From Psoroptes ovis (Eukaryota > Arthropoda > Arachnida > Sarcoptiformes > Psoroptidae): a DNA stretch of 64,000 nt. The stretch is taken from the NCBI GenBank assembly GCA_002943765.1, contig PQWQ01000019.1, forward strand, positions 372,001-436,000, given 5' to 3'. This document shows positions 34,560 to 45,685 of the stretch, piece by piece; position 1 is the first letter of the stretch, and every line of letters begins with the position of its first letter. The translations under genes and the position numbers were made by a program. The notes under the pieces are model-generated. The model was not told the origin of the DNA. It searched no databases and saw only the letters and a program-made list of their open reading frames with translations.

Positions 34560-35784
34560 ATGATCAAAAACGGCCATAGTGCCACTAGCTATAACCTGCT
34601 TGATTGGTGGTTAATCATATGCTATGGGTACGTTGTTTTTCGTTGTGATTTGATTAGATTAACCCTTAGAACTCGAGCGGTGAGTCTCACAAACCATTGT
34701 CGATGGCTGCTGGCTCGCTTGCGCTGTAACTGTCTCGAGTGCTAAGGGTTAATTCGATTTGATTCAATTTCTTCAAAAATTTAGCTCCACCGGTACACAA
34801 ATGATACCATTTCGACCATACGATTGTAAATCAATCCTGAATTGGTCATTCAATTTGATAGTGAATTCAATAATATTCTATGAATATGTTTGGCACAAAA
34901 AACTTTCATGGAATATCAACATCAATGAATTGAATAATGATTATAATAACCTCAATAATTTTGTAATGTTATTTTCAATAAATTATGGTCAATTATTATG
35001 GCTGATGATGGCCATATATCAATATATTTATATGCGTAAAATTCTAAGATTAATGTATGATCATTTAATACAAGCAATTTATACGATACGATTGGAACAA
35101 TGGAAATTTTTCCTAATAACACAATCAATATATTCAATTGGGACATTGATTGAATGTCATACATTGATATTTGGTACCGATAAAAACCTATTGACCATAT
35201 TTATATGTCATTCTATTGATAATCTATTCGTAATGCCATTGATTGTACTTGCATATATTAAATATGCAACATTACAATTATTATCAAGGGAAATGGTACG
35301 GAAAAATTTGAAAATTATCAAGAAATTAGCGATGATTAATCATCGAATATCACAGCTATTATCACCATTACTATTATCAGCAATCATAGCCATGGTTATT
35401 GATATGATTTCATATTTTTTCTGGTTGTTGATCCATGAGGAGAATATTTATACATTCCTCGCATTATCTTGTTGTTGGATTTATACAGTATTCATTCTAT
35501 ATCTGGATAATTGTATTGATCATTTGCTAATTCAAACAATAAATCAATTGTATAATCAACAATTATTCACATGTGGCCATCGTGAACATCGCCATCATTC
35601 GATTCCAGATGGATTCAGTTATTATTGTCCAACAAATATTTGTATGATTGAATTCTATCAAGAATATTATGATTATTTTATGGTAAAAATTTATAATATT
35701 TGTATTATTGATCTTAGATTTTTATTTAATTTATTATTATTTACAATGGCATTCATTATTATTGCATTACAAACATTGAATTGA
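34560..35784 (+). CDS. Gustatory-receptor-like protein, cluster II gene 1
   Basis: Predicted 355-residue GR-type receptor. Exon 1 (34560-34627) encodes MIKNGHSATSYNLLDWWLIICY. The 157-bp phase-2 intron is longer than in its neighbours because an 86-bp piggyBac-type MITE sits in it. Exon 2 (34785-35784) begins STGTQMIPFRP, the family C-x-G-x-Q-x-x-P module with Ser for Cys. MINHRISQLLSPLLL and a C-terminal AFIIIALQT match the paralogues. Helices are distributed as in GRs. It is closest to the next gene downstream (36128). The ligand is unknown. Confidence 0.82.
34663..34748. mobile_element. piggyBac-type MITE, 86-bp deleted copy in receptor intron
   Basis: TTAA flanks both sides (34659-34662 and 34749-34752). 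The ends are CCCTTAGAACTCGAG and CTCGAGTGCTAAGGG. It shares both ends with the 147-bp copies but lacks about 60 bp of the middle. It lies inside the intron of the GR-like gene at 34560. Confidence 0.87.
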
Positions 35785-36127
35785 GCCATACATGTCATTA
35801 TTGTCATTATAACCAGTAATTATCGTTGTCATCGATCAGTTAAATACCTTGTCCGCAAGGTTCTGGCCGATTTTCATTGACAACTCTATTGAATAAGCGG
35901 AATAAACTTTTCGGACAACTTAATATCTTTTCAAAAATTATTCAAATCATAAGGTTTTACCCTTTGCGAAATCGATATAACGTTGACTTATGATGATTGT
36001 ATAATACTTTAAGACTCTTCTTCGTTGAAAATGGCGAAAACCTTTGTAAAATTCATAGATTGTTGGTGCCAGCAACAAATAATCATTCCAAATAGACACG
36101 ATCCATAGCATTCTATGAGGTTACAAA
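35785..36127. other. Intergenic region between receptor genes, with MITE
   Basis: Spacer of 343 bp holding a mariner-type MITE (35845-35924). Nothing else was recognised. Confidence 0.55.
35845..35924. mobile_element. Mariner-type MITE, subfamily B, diverged left end
   Basis: Left end ACCTTGTCCGCAAGGTTCTG, core CAACTCTATTGAATAAGCGG and right end AACTTTTCGGACAACTTAAT. Confidence 0.7.
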
Positions 36128-37291
36128 ATGATTACCGATGATAATTTGGCCAATTACAACATATTGGATTGGTGGATCCTGATCTGTTATGGGTATGTAT
36201 TCAGAAAATTGACCAAAATAATGATTTCATTCCATTCAAATTTCATTTTGATTACATTCACCAGGTGTACAGGGACACAAATGTTATCATTCAATCCTAT
36301 GGATTTGAAATCAATTTCCAATTGGACAATTAATGCCATAATTAATTCATTAATATTTCATATGTATGTTTTGAATGATCAAATATCATGGAATATTCAA
36401 TATGATAATCAAAATCAAAGCCAAAGTTATTTAATTTTAAATAAATTTGTAATGTTATTCTCGGTTTATTATGGTCCATTATTGTGGATAATGATGGCGA
36501 TTTATCAATATATTAATATGGCTGAAATTATTCGATTATTAATGAATAATGAATCGATACAATCAATCTATGGACAAATCAAGTATCATCGATTTAAATT
36601 TTTCATCATTTCACATGTATTTTTCATCGTATTCAGTATACGTGAATTATATGTAGCATTTGCTCGATCGTTTCAAAATATTTTACCATTATTCATCACT
36701 CATTGTATCAATAATCAAGTATTATTACCATTGATTATTGTGGCATATGTTAAATATGCAACATTACAATTATTATCATCAGCCAATGATATTAAGGATT
36801 ATGAAAATTCAATCCGATTAATTCGAAAACTTGCCATGATTAATCATCGATTATCAATCGTATTATCACCATTATTACTGATTGTCATCATAACAATGAT
36901 CATTGATATGATTACATATTTTTTCTGGTATTTGTTCCATGATCAAACTGTTTATACATTCGTCTATCTTTCATGTTATTGGTCATATTTGGCATTTATT
37001 TTGTATTTGGATCTCGCCATTGATTCATCGATTAATGATTTAATCAAAAATTTGTATAAACAAAAGATATTTGCTCGTAATATAATCGATTGCCAACATA
37101 AACATCGATTGTTGATGCGATACAATTATTATCAACCACAGAATATAAAAATGATTGAATTTTATCAAGTTTACGCTGAATATTTTCGTTTGAAAATCTA
37201 TGACATTTGTCGTGTTGATTTCGGATTAATACTTGATTCAATGCTGTTCATCTTTGCTTTTATTGTCATTCCATTGCAGACAATGGATTAA
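36128..37291 (+). CDS. Gustatory-receptor-like protein, cluster II gene 2
   Basis: Predicted 363-residue GR-type receptor. Exon 1 (36128-36192) ends NILDWWILICYG, and exon 2 (36265-37291) begins CTGTQMLSFNP. The 72-bp intron is a multiple of three and has no stop, so an unspliced transcript would read through with 24 extra residues. The common splice position in all cluster members supports the spliced form. MINHRLSIVLSPLLL and the C-terminal AFIVIPLQT are family marks. It is most similar to gene 1 (shared blocks LLWxMMAIYQYI and VKYATLQLLS), suggesting recent tandem duplication. Confidence 0.83.
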   Translation: MITDDNLANYNILDWWILICYGYVFRKLTKIMISFHSNFILITFTRCTGTQMLSFNPMDLKSISNWTINAIINSLIFHMYVLNDQISWNIQYDNQNQSQSYLILNKFVMLFSVYYGPLLWIMMAIYQYINMAEIIRLLMNNESIQSIYGQIKYHRFKFFIISHVFFIVFSIRELYVAFARSFQNILPLFITHCINNQVLLPLIIVAYVKYATLQLLSSANDIKDYENSIRLIRKLAMINHRLSIVLSPLLLIVIITMIIDMITYFFWYLFHDQTVYTFVYLSCYWSYLAFILYLDLAIDSSINDLIKNLYKQKIFARNIIDCQHKHRLLMRYNYYQPQNIKMIEFYQVYAEYFRLKIYDICRVDFGLILDSMLFIFAFIVIPLQTMD

Positions 37292-37856
37292 TTTCAATTA
37301 TTTTCTATTTCAAATATTAATTAAATGTATTTTTTTCCATTGAAATTTCATTAAATTTCAATATGTTTTCAATTTAATAATCGATTGATTTGCATGGAAA
37401 ATTGAATTCAATATATATATTGGGTTGTCCGAAAAGTTTTTGCCGATTTTCTTGAGCAACTTTATTGATTAAGCGTGATGAACTTTTCGGACAACCTAAT
37501 AATAGCATTTATTGCAGTGAAGACAACTTTTGTATCTTCCGTTTCGAAAGAGGCAATTCATTCATTGAATAATTAATCGATATTTATTCTAAATTAAAAA
37601 TTCCATTTTTCAATGTCATCCATTGAAATATTACATTGACAATTACTCGAAAAATTGATACAAAATTACAGACATATCCGAATACAGGCTGAAATTACTC
37701 GATCGATAATCCTTAAAGTGAATTTTGGATCGAAATTTCGACACTCCACGACTGCAATATGACCAGGAATCGAGACATTCATTCAGAATCATTGAGTAAT
37801 CATCGTTGTTTGATCAATGTATTGTTTAATCAATGATCAATTCAAAACCGAAAAAA
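37292..37856. other. Intergenic region between receptor genes, with MITE
   Basis: Spacer with a mariner-type MITE (37419-37500) and otherwise no recognised feature. Confidence 0.55.
37419..37500. mobile_element. Mariner-type MITE, subfamily B
   Basis: Ends ATTGGGTTGTCCGAAAAGTT and AACTTTTCGGACAACCTAAT around a GAGCAACTTTATTGATTAAG core, next to an (AT)n run. Confidence 0.8.
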
Positions 37857-39444
37857 ATGAAAATCAATTATTGGCCAAGTAAAATCGATCATGGTCGCAA
37901 TTATATGATCGATTATTTATACATAAATCTTGGGTAAATATTAATTAATTAAACAAATTAATCAAATTAATTAATCGAATTAATTAATCGAATTGATTAA
38001 TCGAATTAATTAATCGAATTGATTAATCGAATTAATTAATCGAATTAATTAATCGAATTAATTAATCGAATTAATTAATCGAATTAATTAATCGAATTAA
38101 TTAATCGAATTAATTAATCGAATTAATTAATCGAATTAATTAATCGAATTAATTAATCGAATTGATTAATCGATTGTTTTTGTTTGATCATCATCGATTG
38201 TTACATTGTATTTCTGCTCTTTTTTCATGGCCCCGATCATTATTACTACACACAGATACACAGGAACACAAATGAAACCATTAGATCGCCGCAGCATTTA
38301 TTCAATCTTGAATTTCATCGTGAATTTAACAATCAATTCAGTGGTATTCTATACGTTTCTGGTGACTGATTATACTTCGTGGTATTATGTAAACAGTCAA
38401 AATAATCCAAATCGAATGAAATCAAATAGCCTTATGAAATTTATTCGATTCTTTTGTTCATCATACGACAAGATTATTTGGTTATCGATAATCATATATC
38501 AATCAATATTCACACGTTCAATTGTACGGATAATGACCGACGAAATTTTTACGAAAATCTATTCAAAACCTCGTCATTTTTTCATTGTTCAATCATGGAT
38601 ACAGCTGTTCATGTTACCATCGACAATATATGTGTTGAATTTGATTTTTAATGGTAAACAGGGGATAATTATGAATATCCTTACATCATTACTTGCATAT
38701 GTGATTGATCATACATTTTTTATGCCATTAATTCTGATAACATATGTTAAATATGCTACGATTGAGCTGATTAAACAACTTTTAATCGATCAATCATCGA
38801 TATCATCATTAAAATCATCGATATCATCGAAATCGTTGTCAAATATTGATCATAATAACAACATCAATAATAACACTGATCCATCGGATCGATTTCGCCA
38901 ACAATTTCATCAATTATCCGCTGTAAATCGACAATTCACAGCTAAATCATCACCATTATTGCTGCTTTGTATCATATGTTATAATATGGATATAATTACA
39001 ATATTTTTCTATCGTTATAATCGGGTAAATTTCGCTATGGAACTATTCGTATTATCATCATATTGGTTTTATTTCGTATTCATTCTGGTATTAGATTATC
39101 GTATAAATAATCTCATAGCTTTGATTATCAAAAATTTAAAACGTAAACAATTCGAATGTTGTAGCCAATGTGCTCATTGTCATCAGTGTTATATCGGTGT
39201 TAAATATTTAAACAATAACCCGAGTCAAAGGCCATCCAGGGTCAATTTGGACAAGGGCAAAGGCCATCACAATAATTATTATTGTTCAAAATATATACGT
39301 TTATTTGAGCTATTTCAATTATTCACCATTGATTTTCAATTGAATCTATTTGATTTATGTTCGATTAATTTTCAATTTTTATTCAAATCATGTTTATTTA
39401 CCATTTCATTTATTATTATTACACTACAAACAAGTTATTATTAA
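37857..39444 (+). CDS. Gustatory-receptor-like protein, cluster II gene 3
   Basis: Predicted 421-residue GR-type receptor. Exon 1 (37857-37933) encodes a segment ending NYMIDYLYINLG. The 322-bp phase-2 intron is swollen by a 13-bp tandem repeat. Exon 2 (38256-39444) begins YTGTQMKPLD. Exon 1 was chosen because its sequence (NYxIDY) and splice phase match the paralogues. The distance to exon 2 makes it less certain than in other members. A Ser/Asn-rich insertion (SSISSLKSSISSKS) and a Cys/His-rich loop (CCSQCAHCHQCY) are unusual for the cluster. The C-terminus SFIIITLQT and AVNRQFTAKSSPLLL are family marks. Confidence 0.78.
37934..38180. repeat. 13-bp tandem repeat in receptor intron
   Basis: About 18-19 copies of ATTAATTAATCGA with occasional ATTGATTAATCGA variants. 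It fills most of the intron of the GR-like gene 37857-39444. Each unit contains the homeodomain-type core TTAATTAA. Confidence 0.9.
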
Positions 39445-39799
39445 TCGATCATTCATATTCAATCAATCAATGTAATCGAACGATTTGAATTTTAAATTTT
39501 GAATAAATATTAGGTTGTCTGTAAAGTTTTGGCCGATTTTCATGAGCAACTCTATCGGATTAAGCGTAATGAACTTTTCGGACAACCTAAATAGATCGAT
39601 AATCATTAATAATTTATAGTCCAAATTATAAATCCTTGAGAGACCTTGATCCATAACTGTTGAATATTCATGGATTCTGATGAATTCTACCTTGATTTGA
39701 TGAATCGAGAATTTAACGAGCAATGTGCCAGTATTATTTCAGTGTTTAGCTCGATGATATTCGCTGTTTCGGGCGTCTGATTGGTCCAATTGGTCCAAA
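39445..39799. other. Intergenic region between receptor genes, with MITE
   Basis: Spacer with one mariner-type MITE (39509-39590). No other feature was recognised. Confidence 0.55.
39509..39590. mobile_element. Mariner-type MITE, subfamily B
   Basis: Ends ATTAGGTTGTCTGTAAAGTT and AACTTTTCGGACAACCTAAA with the core GAGCAACTCTATCGGATTAA. Confidence 0.78.
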
Positions 39800-40961
39800 A
39801 TGGCGAAAAAACGTAATTATCTCCTTATATTTATCTTAATTACTTCAGGGTAAGTCCTCTTGATTTCGAATTATTTGATTCGTAATTAATGAAATTTGAT
39901 CAATTCAAAGGTGCTTCGATATTCAATTGAAGCCTATTCTGAAGAGAAATTGGCTGAATTTCACATGGAATTTCGCGCTGAATTTGGTACTATTTTACAC
40001 TCTAATTATTGAAGATATTATCATATATTCAATCAATGATAATTATGTTCATCATCGTAAATATTTGGAAAATTTTCTAACGAATGTATGTCATATATAT
40101 TCACAAATATTATGGATATTCAATGTCGGTTATCAATATTATTGTGGACCACAAATTCTACGAATTTTAACGTCGAATGATTTTGAAAATGTTTATAAAA
40201 ATCGAAAACATTCATTTTGCTTGATATTGTTCTTGTTCATAGTAAATCTATTGATATATTTATGTGAATACATCATCAATGATGAGTTGATTATCAAATT
40301 TAATTATGATGATTATAAATCATTATTACAATTAATCAAAATGAATGTGATCGCCTATTGTTTAGATCAATCATTTTCATTTCCATTGTTTGCGTTTTCA
40401 TATTGTAAATATGCAACAGCTGAGCAGCTGAAATTGATTGCGAATCATTTAAAATTGATGAAATCAAATAAATCATCCACAGCAATCATCGATTGTGACA
40501 AGATTTTGGCTAAAATTCGTCATTTATCACGTTTGAATCGTTCATTATCTCAATTATTATCACCATTAATGCTCATAATGATCATTACATTCAATTTTAA
40601 TATGATTACAATATTTTTCTGGTATCAAACCGATTATCCATATTTGACCTATATCCTATGGTCACTGATATCATTCTGTTATTTGATTCATTTGATTTAT
40701 TATGATCATTCGATTGAACGATTATTCGTGGTGATTATTGATCATCTGTTAGTCCATAGTGATAATAACAACAATAAACATCATTCGAAATCACCATTAC
40801 CATCATATAATCCCCATAATGTTAAATGTCAAGAATTTTTCCAAGTATATCGACGAGAATTCCGGTTACAATTATTTCAATTAGGTGTCATTGATGATGA
40901 ATATTTATTTAAATTTTGTATATTTATTATTAGTTTTATTATTTTGTCATTACAAACATGA
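39800..40961 (+). CDS. Gustatory-receptor-like protein, cluster II gene 4
   Basis: Predicted 366-residue GR-type receptor. Exon 1 (39800-39849) encodes MAKKRNYLLIFILITSG, and a 61-bp phase-2 intron leads to exon 2 (39911-40961), beginning CFDIQLKPILK. RLNRSLSQLLSPLML and the C-terminus SFIILSLQT are family marks. Its first exon (NYLLIF) is closer to the minus-strand gene at 9230 (NYLVQW) than to cluster II genes 1 and 2 (NxLDWW), hinting that the two clusters share an ancestor with this type of first exon. Confidence 0.82.
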
Positions 40962-41272
40962 TTATTGATTCGATGAATTAATCGAAATTAATTGCTTAAT
41001 TAATTAACGGAATATTCAATTAAATCAATTAATTAATTCAATTTAAACCGAAATAATTCGAGAATTTTTGACCAAATTCTTACGAGCAATTAAATCATTC
41101 CAACGACCCGGTATTTATACATCGAATTCGTAATTCAATGAATAATTGTATGAATATTTCTCGTTGTTTCGTATTTTGAAAACTTTTAAAATTTTAAAAT
41201 TTTAATTAAAAATTGATTTATTAAATTGATTGATTGTAAAAAATCAATTTTAACCCAAACAAACAACAAACA
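40962..41272. other. Intergenic region, nothing recognised
   Basis: AT-rich spacer of 311 bp between the last cluster II receptor and the fused transporter gene. No gene or repeat was seen. Confidence 0.5.
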
Positions 41273-43770
41273 ATGACAACAACAAGTGTCAAAATAGCCG
41301 TATATCATGTATTATTATTATCAACATTATTATTGACCATATTTGATTCATTCAATTTGATCGTAACTGTTTATAATTATGATTATAATGATCTTATTAG
41401 CATCAATATCAACTCGATGGTGGCCAATCAATCATCGATGGTGGTGGCAAATCAATCATCGGTGACCCATACAAATGCAACAGGAGCAACAGCAACAACG
41501 ACATTAAATCATTCACCATTCATTTCGATATTGATCAAAAATCAATCATCATCATTGATCACGTATTGTTCAATACAAATTATTCGATTATTATTCGCCA
41601 TATTTATGCTTGCATATGGCTATTATTCAACATATGAAAGCTATCGTAATAAATTTCATTTATTCATTAACACCATTTATTTCCTTTGGATTTGTTTCAT
41701 TCTATTTTTACTTGGTTCAATTATTTCCTATCAATTATTTGTATGGTCATTGGTATTGCAAATAATACATGTTTACATATCATTGATTTATACATTTAAA
41801 TCATTTGTTTATCATAATGATGATCATATTGATACGAATATTGATTTTGGCCGTCGTCAACCTGAAATTGATGAAATTAATGAATCATCTGGTGGTAATA
41901 ATAATAAAAGTATTAGTAAATCATTGGAAAAAGCAGCTAAACGTTCAAGATATGGTAATTTGATTCATTGATTATTAATTCATTGATTACTATTAATTCA
42001 TTCTGTTTTACCACAGGAAAAGCACTGTATTTCATCAATAAAAATCTACTGGCCATATCGACCCTGGTAATGATAATATTATCCATATTGATCGCAATTT
42101 TATTACGTAAAACATTGATACCAGGTCAACCATGGTCTCAGCGACGCTTATTACGGCTATCATTTGTTGGTGAATTATTTATCCGAGTATTACTTAGTCT
42201 TATCGTCCCATTGATTGGTACATCGATTGCACATGCATGCACAGGATTCGATCCAGAATCATCAACACGGATAATGTCCGAAGTGATTATTTATTATCTG
42301 TCCACAACTGGTATAGCAGCAATCGAAGGTTTGATTATGGTATCCCTCATACAACCTGGTTATCATACGACTGAATTTTCATTGAAAAATTCGAAAACCA
42401 ATTTAGATCATCCGAATAACCATGATAATTCAACAATCAGACCCAAAAAAAATTTATCAACCAAATTATTGACCTTTAAAATTGAAGATACCATATTGGA
42501 CATATGTCGTAATATATTTACTGATAGCTTATTCGGTTCATGGATCGATACATATCATACCAAGCTGATACCACCAAATGATAATGATCATGATGATGAT
42601 ATTGAAAATTGGCGTATTGAATCAATACAACAACGTGGTGCTAATGTTATGTCAGTCGTCGTAGTCGGTTTATTGATTGGCTTGTCCGTAAATATGATTC
42701 GTACACATGGTAGTCGTATTATATCGGAAATAATCGAGACGACCAATACGATTATGATGATGATTACATTGACTGTGGTACAAGCTGCACCTGTTTGTAC
42801 TGTATTCCTAATTATACCCCAGATATTGGTTGTCGATGATTTGACTGAAATGTTTCGTCTGGTTGGTTGGTTTACATTGACCGTATTACTATCATTGATG
42901 ATACATTGTTTGTTTACCTTGTCAATGATTTATTTGTTGTTTGTCAAAAATAATCCTTATAAATTCTTGACAAACATGTTTCCGGCTATTTCGACAGCAT
43001 TCGCTACTAGTTCAAGTTCGGCAACCATGTCCGTAACGATGAAATGTTTGGAACAAAATTGTCAAATTGAACCGACAATTGTACGATTTGTTATCCCATT
43101 TGGTTCCACCGTGAATATGGATGGTGCCGCACTCTATGAAGCTGTATCGGCCATATTTGTTGCACAATATCGACGAAAATCGTTGAATTTTGGTCAATTA
43201 ATTACCATCGCTATGACATCCATATTGGTTAGTATTGGTGCAGCCGGTATACCACAAGCTGGTATGATAACCACTGTTGTTGTATTGAATTCGATCGGTT
43301 TATCATTGGAAGATGCTGCGCTCGTAATGGTCGTCGATTTTATGCTTGATCGTTTTCGTACAGTTGTCAATGTCCTTGGTGATGCTTTTGGCGCTGCAAT
43401 CGTTGGTAAACGATTACGGCATATGTTCAAGAATACATTGAATTCATCGAATGGTGGCGGTGCTGGAGGTGGTAATGTCAGTAATCGTTCGATTTCACCA
43501 TCATCAACAGCAACAACACCCTTGGATGATAATAGCCGTAGAAAATTAATGAAAAGTAATGACACCGATGATGATAATACAAACACCAATACATCATCAT
43601 TATCATCACTGTCACCACAATCACCACCATTGATGTCAATGAAATCAACAAATTCACTGACAATGGTAACATTATCATCTGTGATACCGAAAACAATATC
43701 ATTCGACACTAAATCATCATCATCATCGTCATCAGGAGCAGCAACAGTGGTTGCTGGTGGCAAAACTTGA
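41273..43770 (+). CDS. Predicted four-helix domain fused to SLC1-type amino-acid transporter
   Basis: Exon 1 (41273-41954) encodes a membrane region with four hydrophobic segments and an N-glycosylation-rich loop. A 62-bp phase-1 intron (41955-42016) joins it in frame to exon 2 (42017-43770), a full SLC1/EAAT body, for 811 residues in all. The transporter part has TM1 NLLAISTLVMIILSI, the HP1 serine motif ATSSSSATMS, NMDGAALYEA in TM7, HP2 SIGAAGIPQAG, and LDRFRTVVNVLGD with the Asp and Arg that select acidic substrates. The exon 2 frame has no ATG before the middle of TM1, which supports the splice. The C-tail is Gly/Ser/Asp-rich. The Thr of NMDGT is Ala here. The alternative is two genes with an unseen transporter first exon. 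Confidence 0.75.
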
Positions 43771-44340
43771 ACACCTCTACCACTCACCTCTCTGAGAATT
43801 CGTCATGGCACCCTCCCACTTTTACTAATAATAATAATTAATGAACTAATTAATAAGATTAATTAATCAAATAAATGATAATTCAGAGAAAGGCTGTACT
43901 TGAAGGGTTGTGATCATATCTATAGCCTTACATGCCTCATAATGCTTTGATCGATATATTGGTCTATTTTCAGCCTACTCAAGGGTAGGTCTTTAGTCGA
44001 TAATCATCGATTTTCTTCTTAGTTTGTTTACTTCAAATTCGTTTTCAAAAATTCATAAATTTGTCTCATTTTTCCATTAATGACATGTTCAATTTCAATG
44101 ATTAATGAATGAAAGGCCCAAACATGAATATTCCAGGGTACACAACACTGTTGTTGCCATTGGAAACCATTGGAAAACAATCGATATTTTGAATTTTTGA
44201 ATTTTTGAAAATTTTTGAAAATTTTAAAATCTTAAAATTTCAAAACATTTGTTCGAGTTTATTCGATTTAAGACGCCACATTCGACATTAAAGACGCTGG
44301 AACTTGTCATTTCGCATTCGATTTCAATTCAATTTCAAAC
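43771..44340. other. Intergenic region, nothing recognised
   Basis: Spacer of 570 bp with short T/A-runs near 44190-44240. No repeat family or gene was recognised. Confidence 0.5.
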
Positions 44341-45181
44341 ATGGCCAATGATTGCGACCAAGCAATCATCGCAGCCAATGCGGCCATAATCTATTATCCA
44401 CCATGTTTTCTATTTCGTAAATGGTCATTAATATTCATATTATCGTTGGATTTAATGATAATCTTCTACTCAATGATATCATTGATAAATCATATGCAGC
44501 TGATGGATGCTAGTATTGAATATCATAATCAATTGGATCATTTGAATCAATTGGAGTTCGATAATGATCATCATCATCATCAACAACAGCCAAGGCATGA
44601 ATCAATGATCCATCGAAGCAATCAAACAATGGTAAACGATGATGACGATGTTATCGATATTGTTTCGTTGTTGATATCGAAAACAGCACCGATAATGAAT
44701 TCGAATGAAACGATCAAGATTAATGATCATCATTATGGTAATCATTATCATTATCATTATCAAGAATCGAATGCGACCGATGGTGATGCGATTTGGCTCA
44801 CGAAATTGTACGAGCATTATCTGTATTTGCGTCCAAAGGTATGACCGAATCGAATTCGAATTTAATTTGACTCAATTATCTCCCCGAAACAAACAGATTG
44901 TAACCCGTATTACTATAAATCTATTGACGTATTTAGTTTGTCTGTTCGGATTGATCAGTATAATACGTGAAAATATCCGAATGACTGCGATTTATATTTG
45001 GTTTAATTGCGTCCAAATCATTTTAATGATGATACTGTTCATGTTTAGCCCCACTTATTCATCTGAATCATTTATTAAAATATTATCGAACATATTATTT
45101 GTTATATTATTATTTTCATATTTAAATGATTTGACTAAAATTCAATATCAAATACAGTTACAATTGAATAATAATTATTAA
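44341..45181 (+). CDS. Four-helix membrane protein, unknown function
   Basis: Two exons (44341-44838 and 44897-45181; 58-bp phase-0 intron) encode 260 residues. The order is a short N-terminus, helix 1 (KWSLIFILSLDLMIIFYSM), a His/Asn/Asp-rich extracellular loop of about 90 residues with several N-x-T/S sites, then helices 2-4 in quick succession (TINLLTYLVCLFGLI, AIYIWFNCVQIILMMILF, ILSNILFVILLFSYL) and a short tail. The same helix spacing and a glycosylated first loop are found in the N-terminal region fused to the SLC1 transporter just upstream. This suggests a small local family, perhaps related to insect DUF4728-type tetraspan proteins. The function is unknown. Confidence 0.65.
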
Positions 45182-45685
45182 CAGAATGATAACGACAGCA
45201 ACGATGGAGGTGATAATGCTAAGACTATCAATGAAAATACTGATGATAATATCGATATTTTGGTTGCTTAGCTGTGGAAAATTTGCAATTCAATTTGATT
45301 AATTAAGAATTCAATTTGATTCGATTCGAATTCATCGGGCCCATCGATCAACCATCCAGCCATCAACACCGGTTGCACCATCCAGTTATCATCCCACCGC
45401 CACCACCACCACCACCATATCGACTCATGATGAATCGATCAATCGATCCATTTCAAGATCAATTATGATAATTAATAATTTTATCCATTTTCTATTAATT
45501 AAAATTAAAAATGAAAATATTCAAATATTCGTTTATATCTTGAGTTGTTAATTTATTCAAATTAATTCATTGTCTGTTGGTGTTCAATTATTCTTGAATC
45601 TAAACTATTCGGAACGGTTCGAGTCTTCGAACACATATTTGAGTCCATGGACAAACAACGATTGTGTTGATTCGATTGGCTCACG
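45182..45685. other. Intergenic region, nothing recognised
   Basis: Spacer with an ACCACC-rich tract near 45400 and no recognised gene or mobile element. Confidence 0.5.

Noticed and set aside
41968..42016. Transporter start inside the intron (frame open from a TTG)
   Set aside because: It is not an ATG, and the stretch MIINSLITINSFCF is the 62-bp intron read in frame. The splice join is better supported.
43012..43787. Antisense open frames over the transporter gene, including a 197-codon frame
   Set aside because: They mirror low-complexity Ser/Asp codons of the SLC1 coding strand, and family motifs are only on the plus strand.
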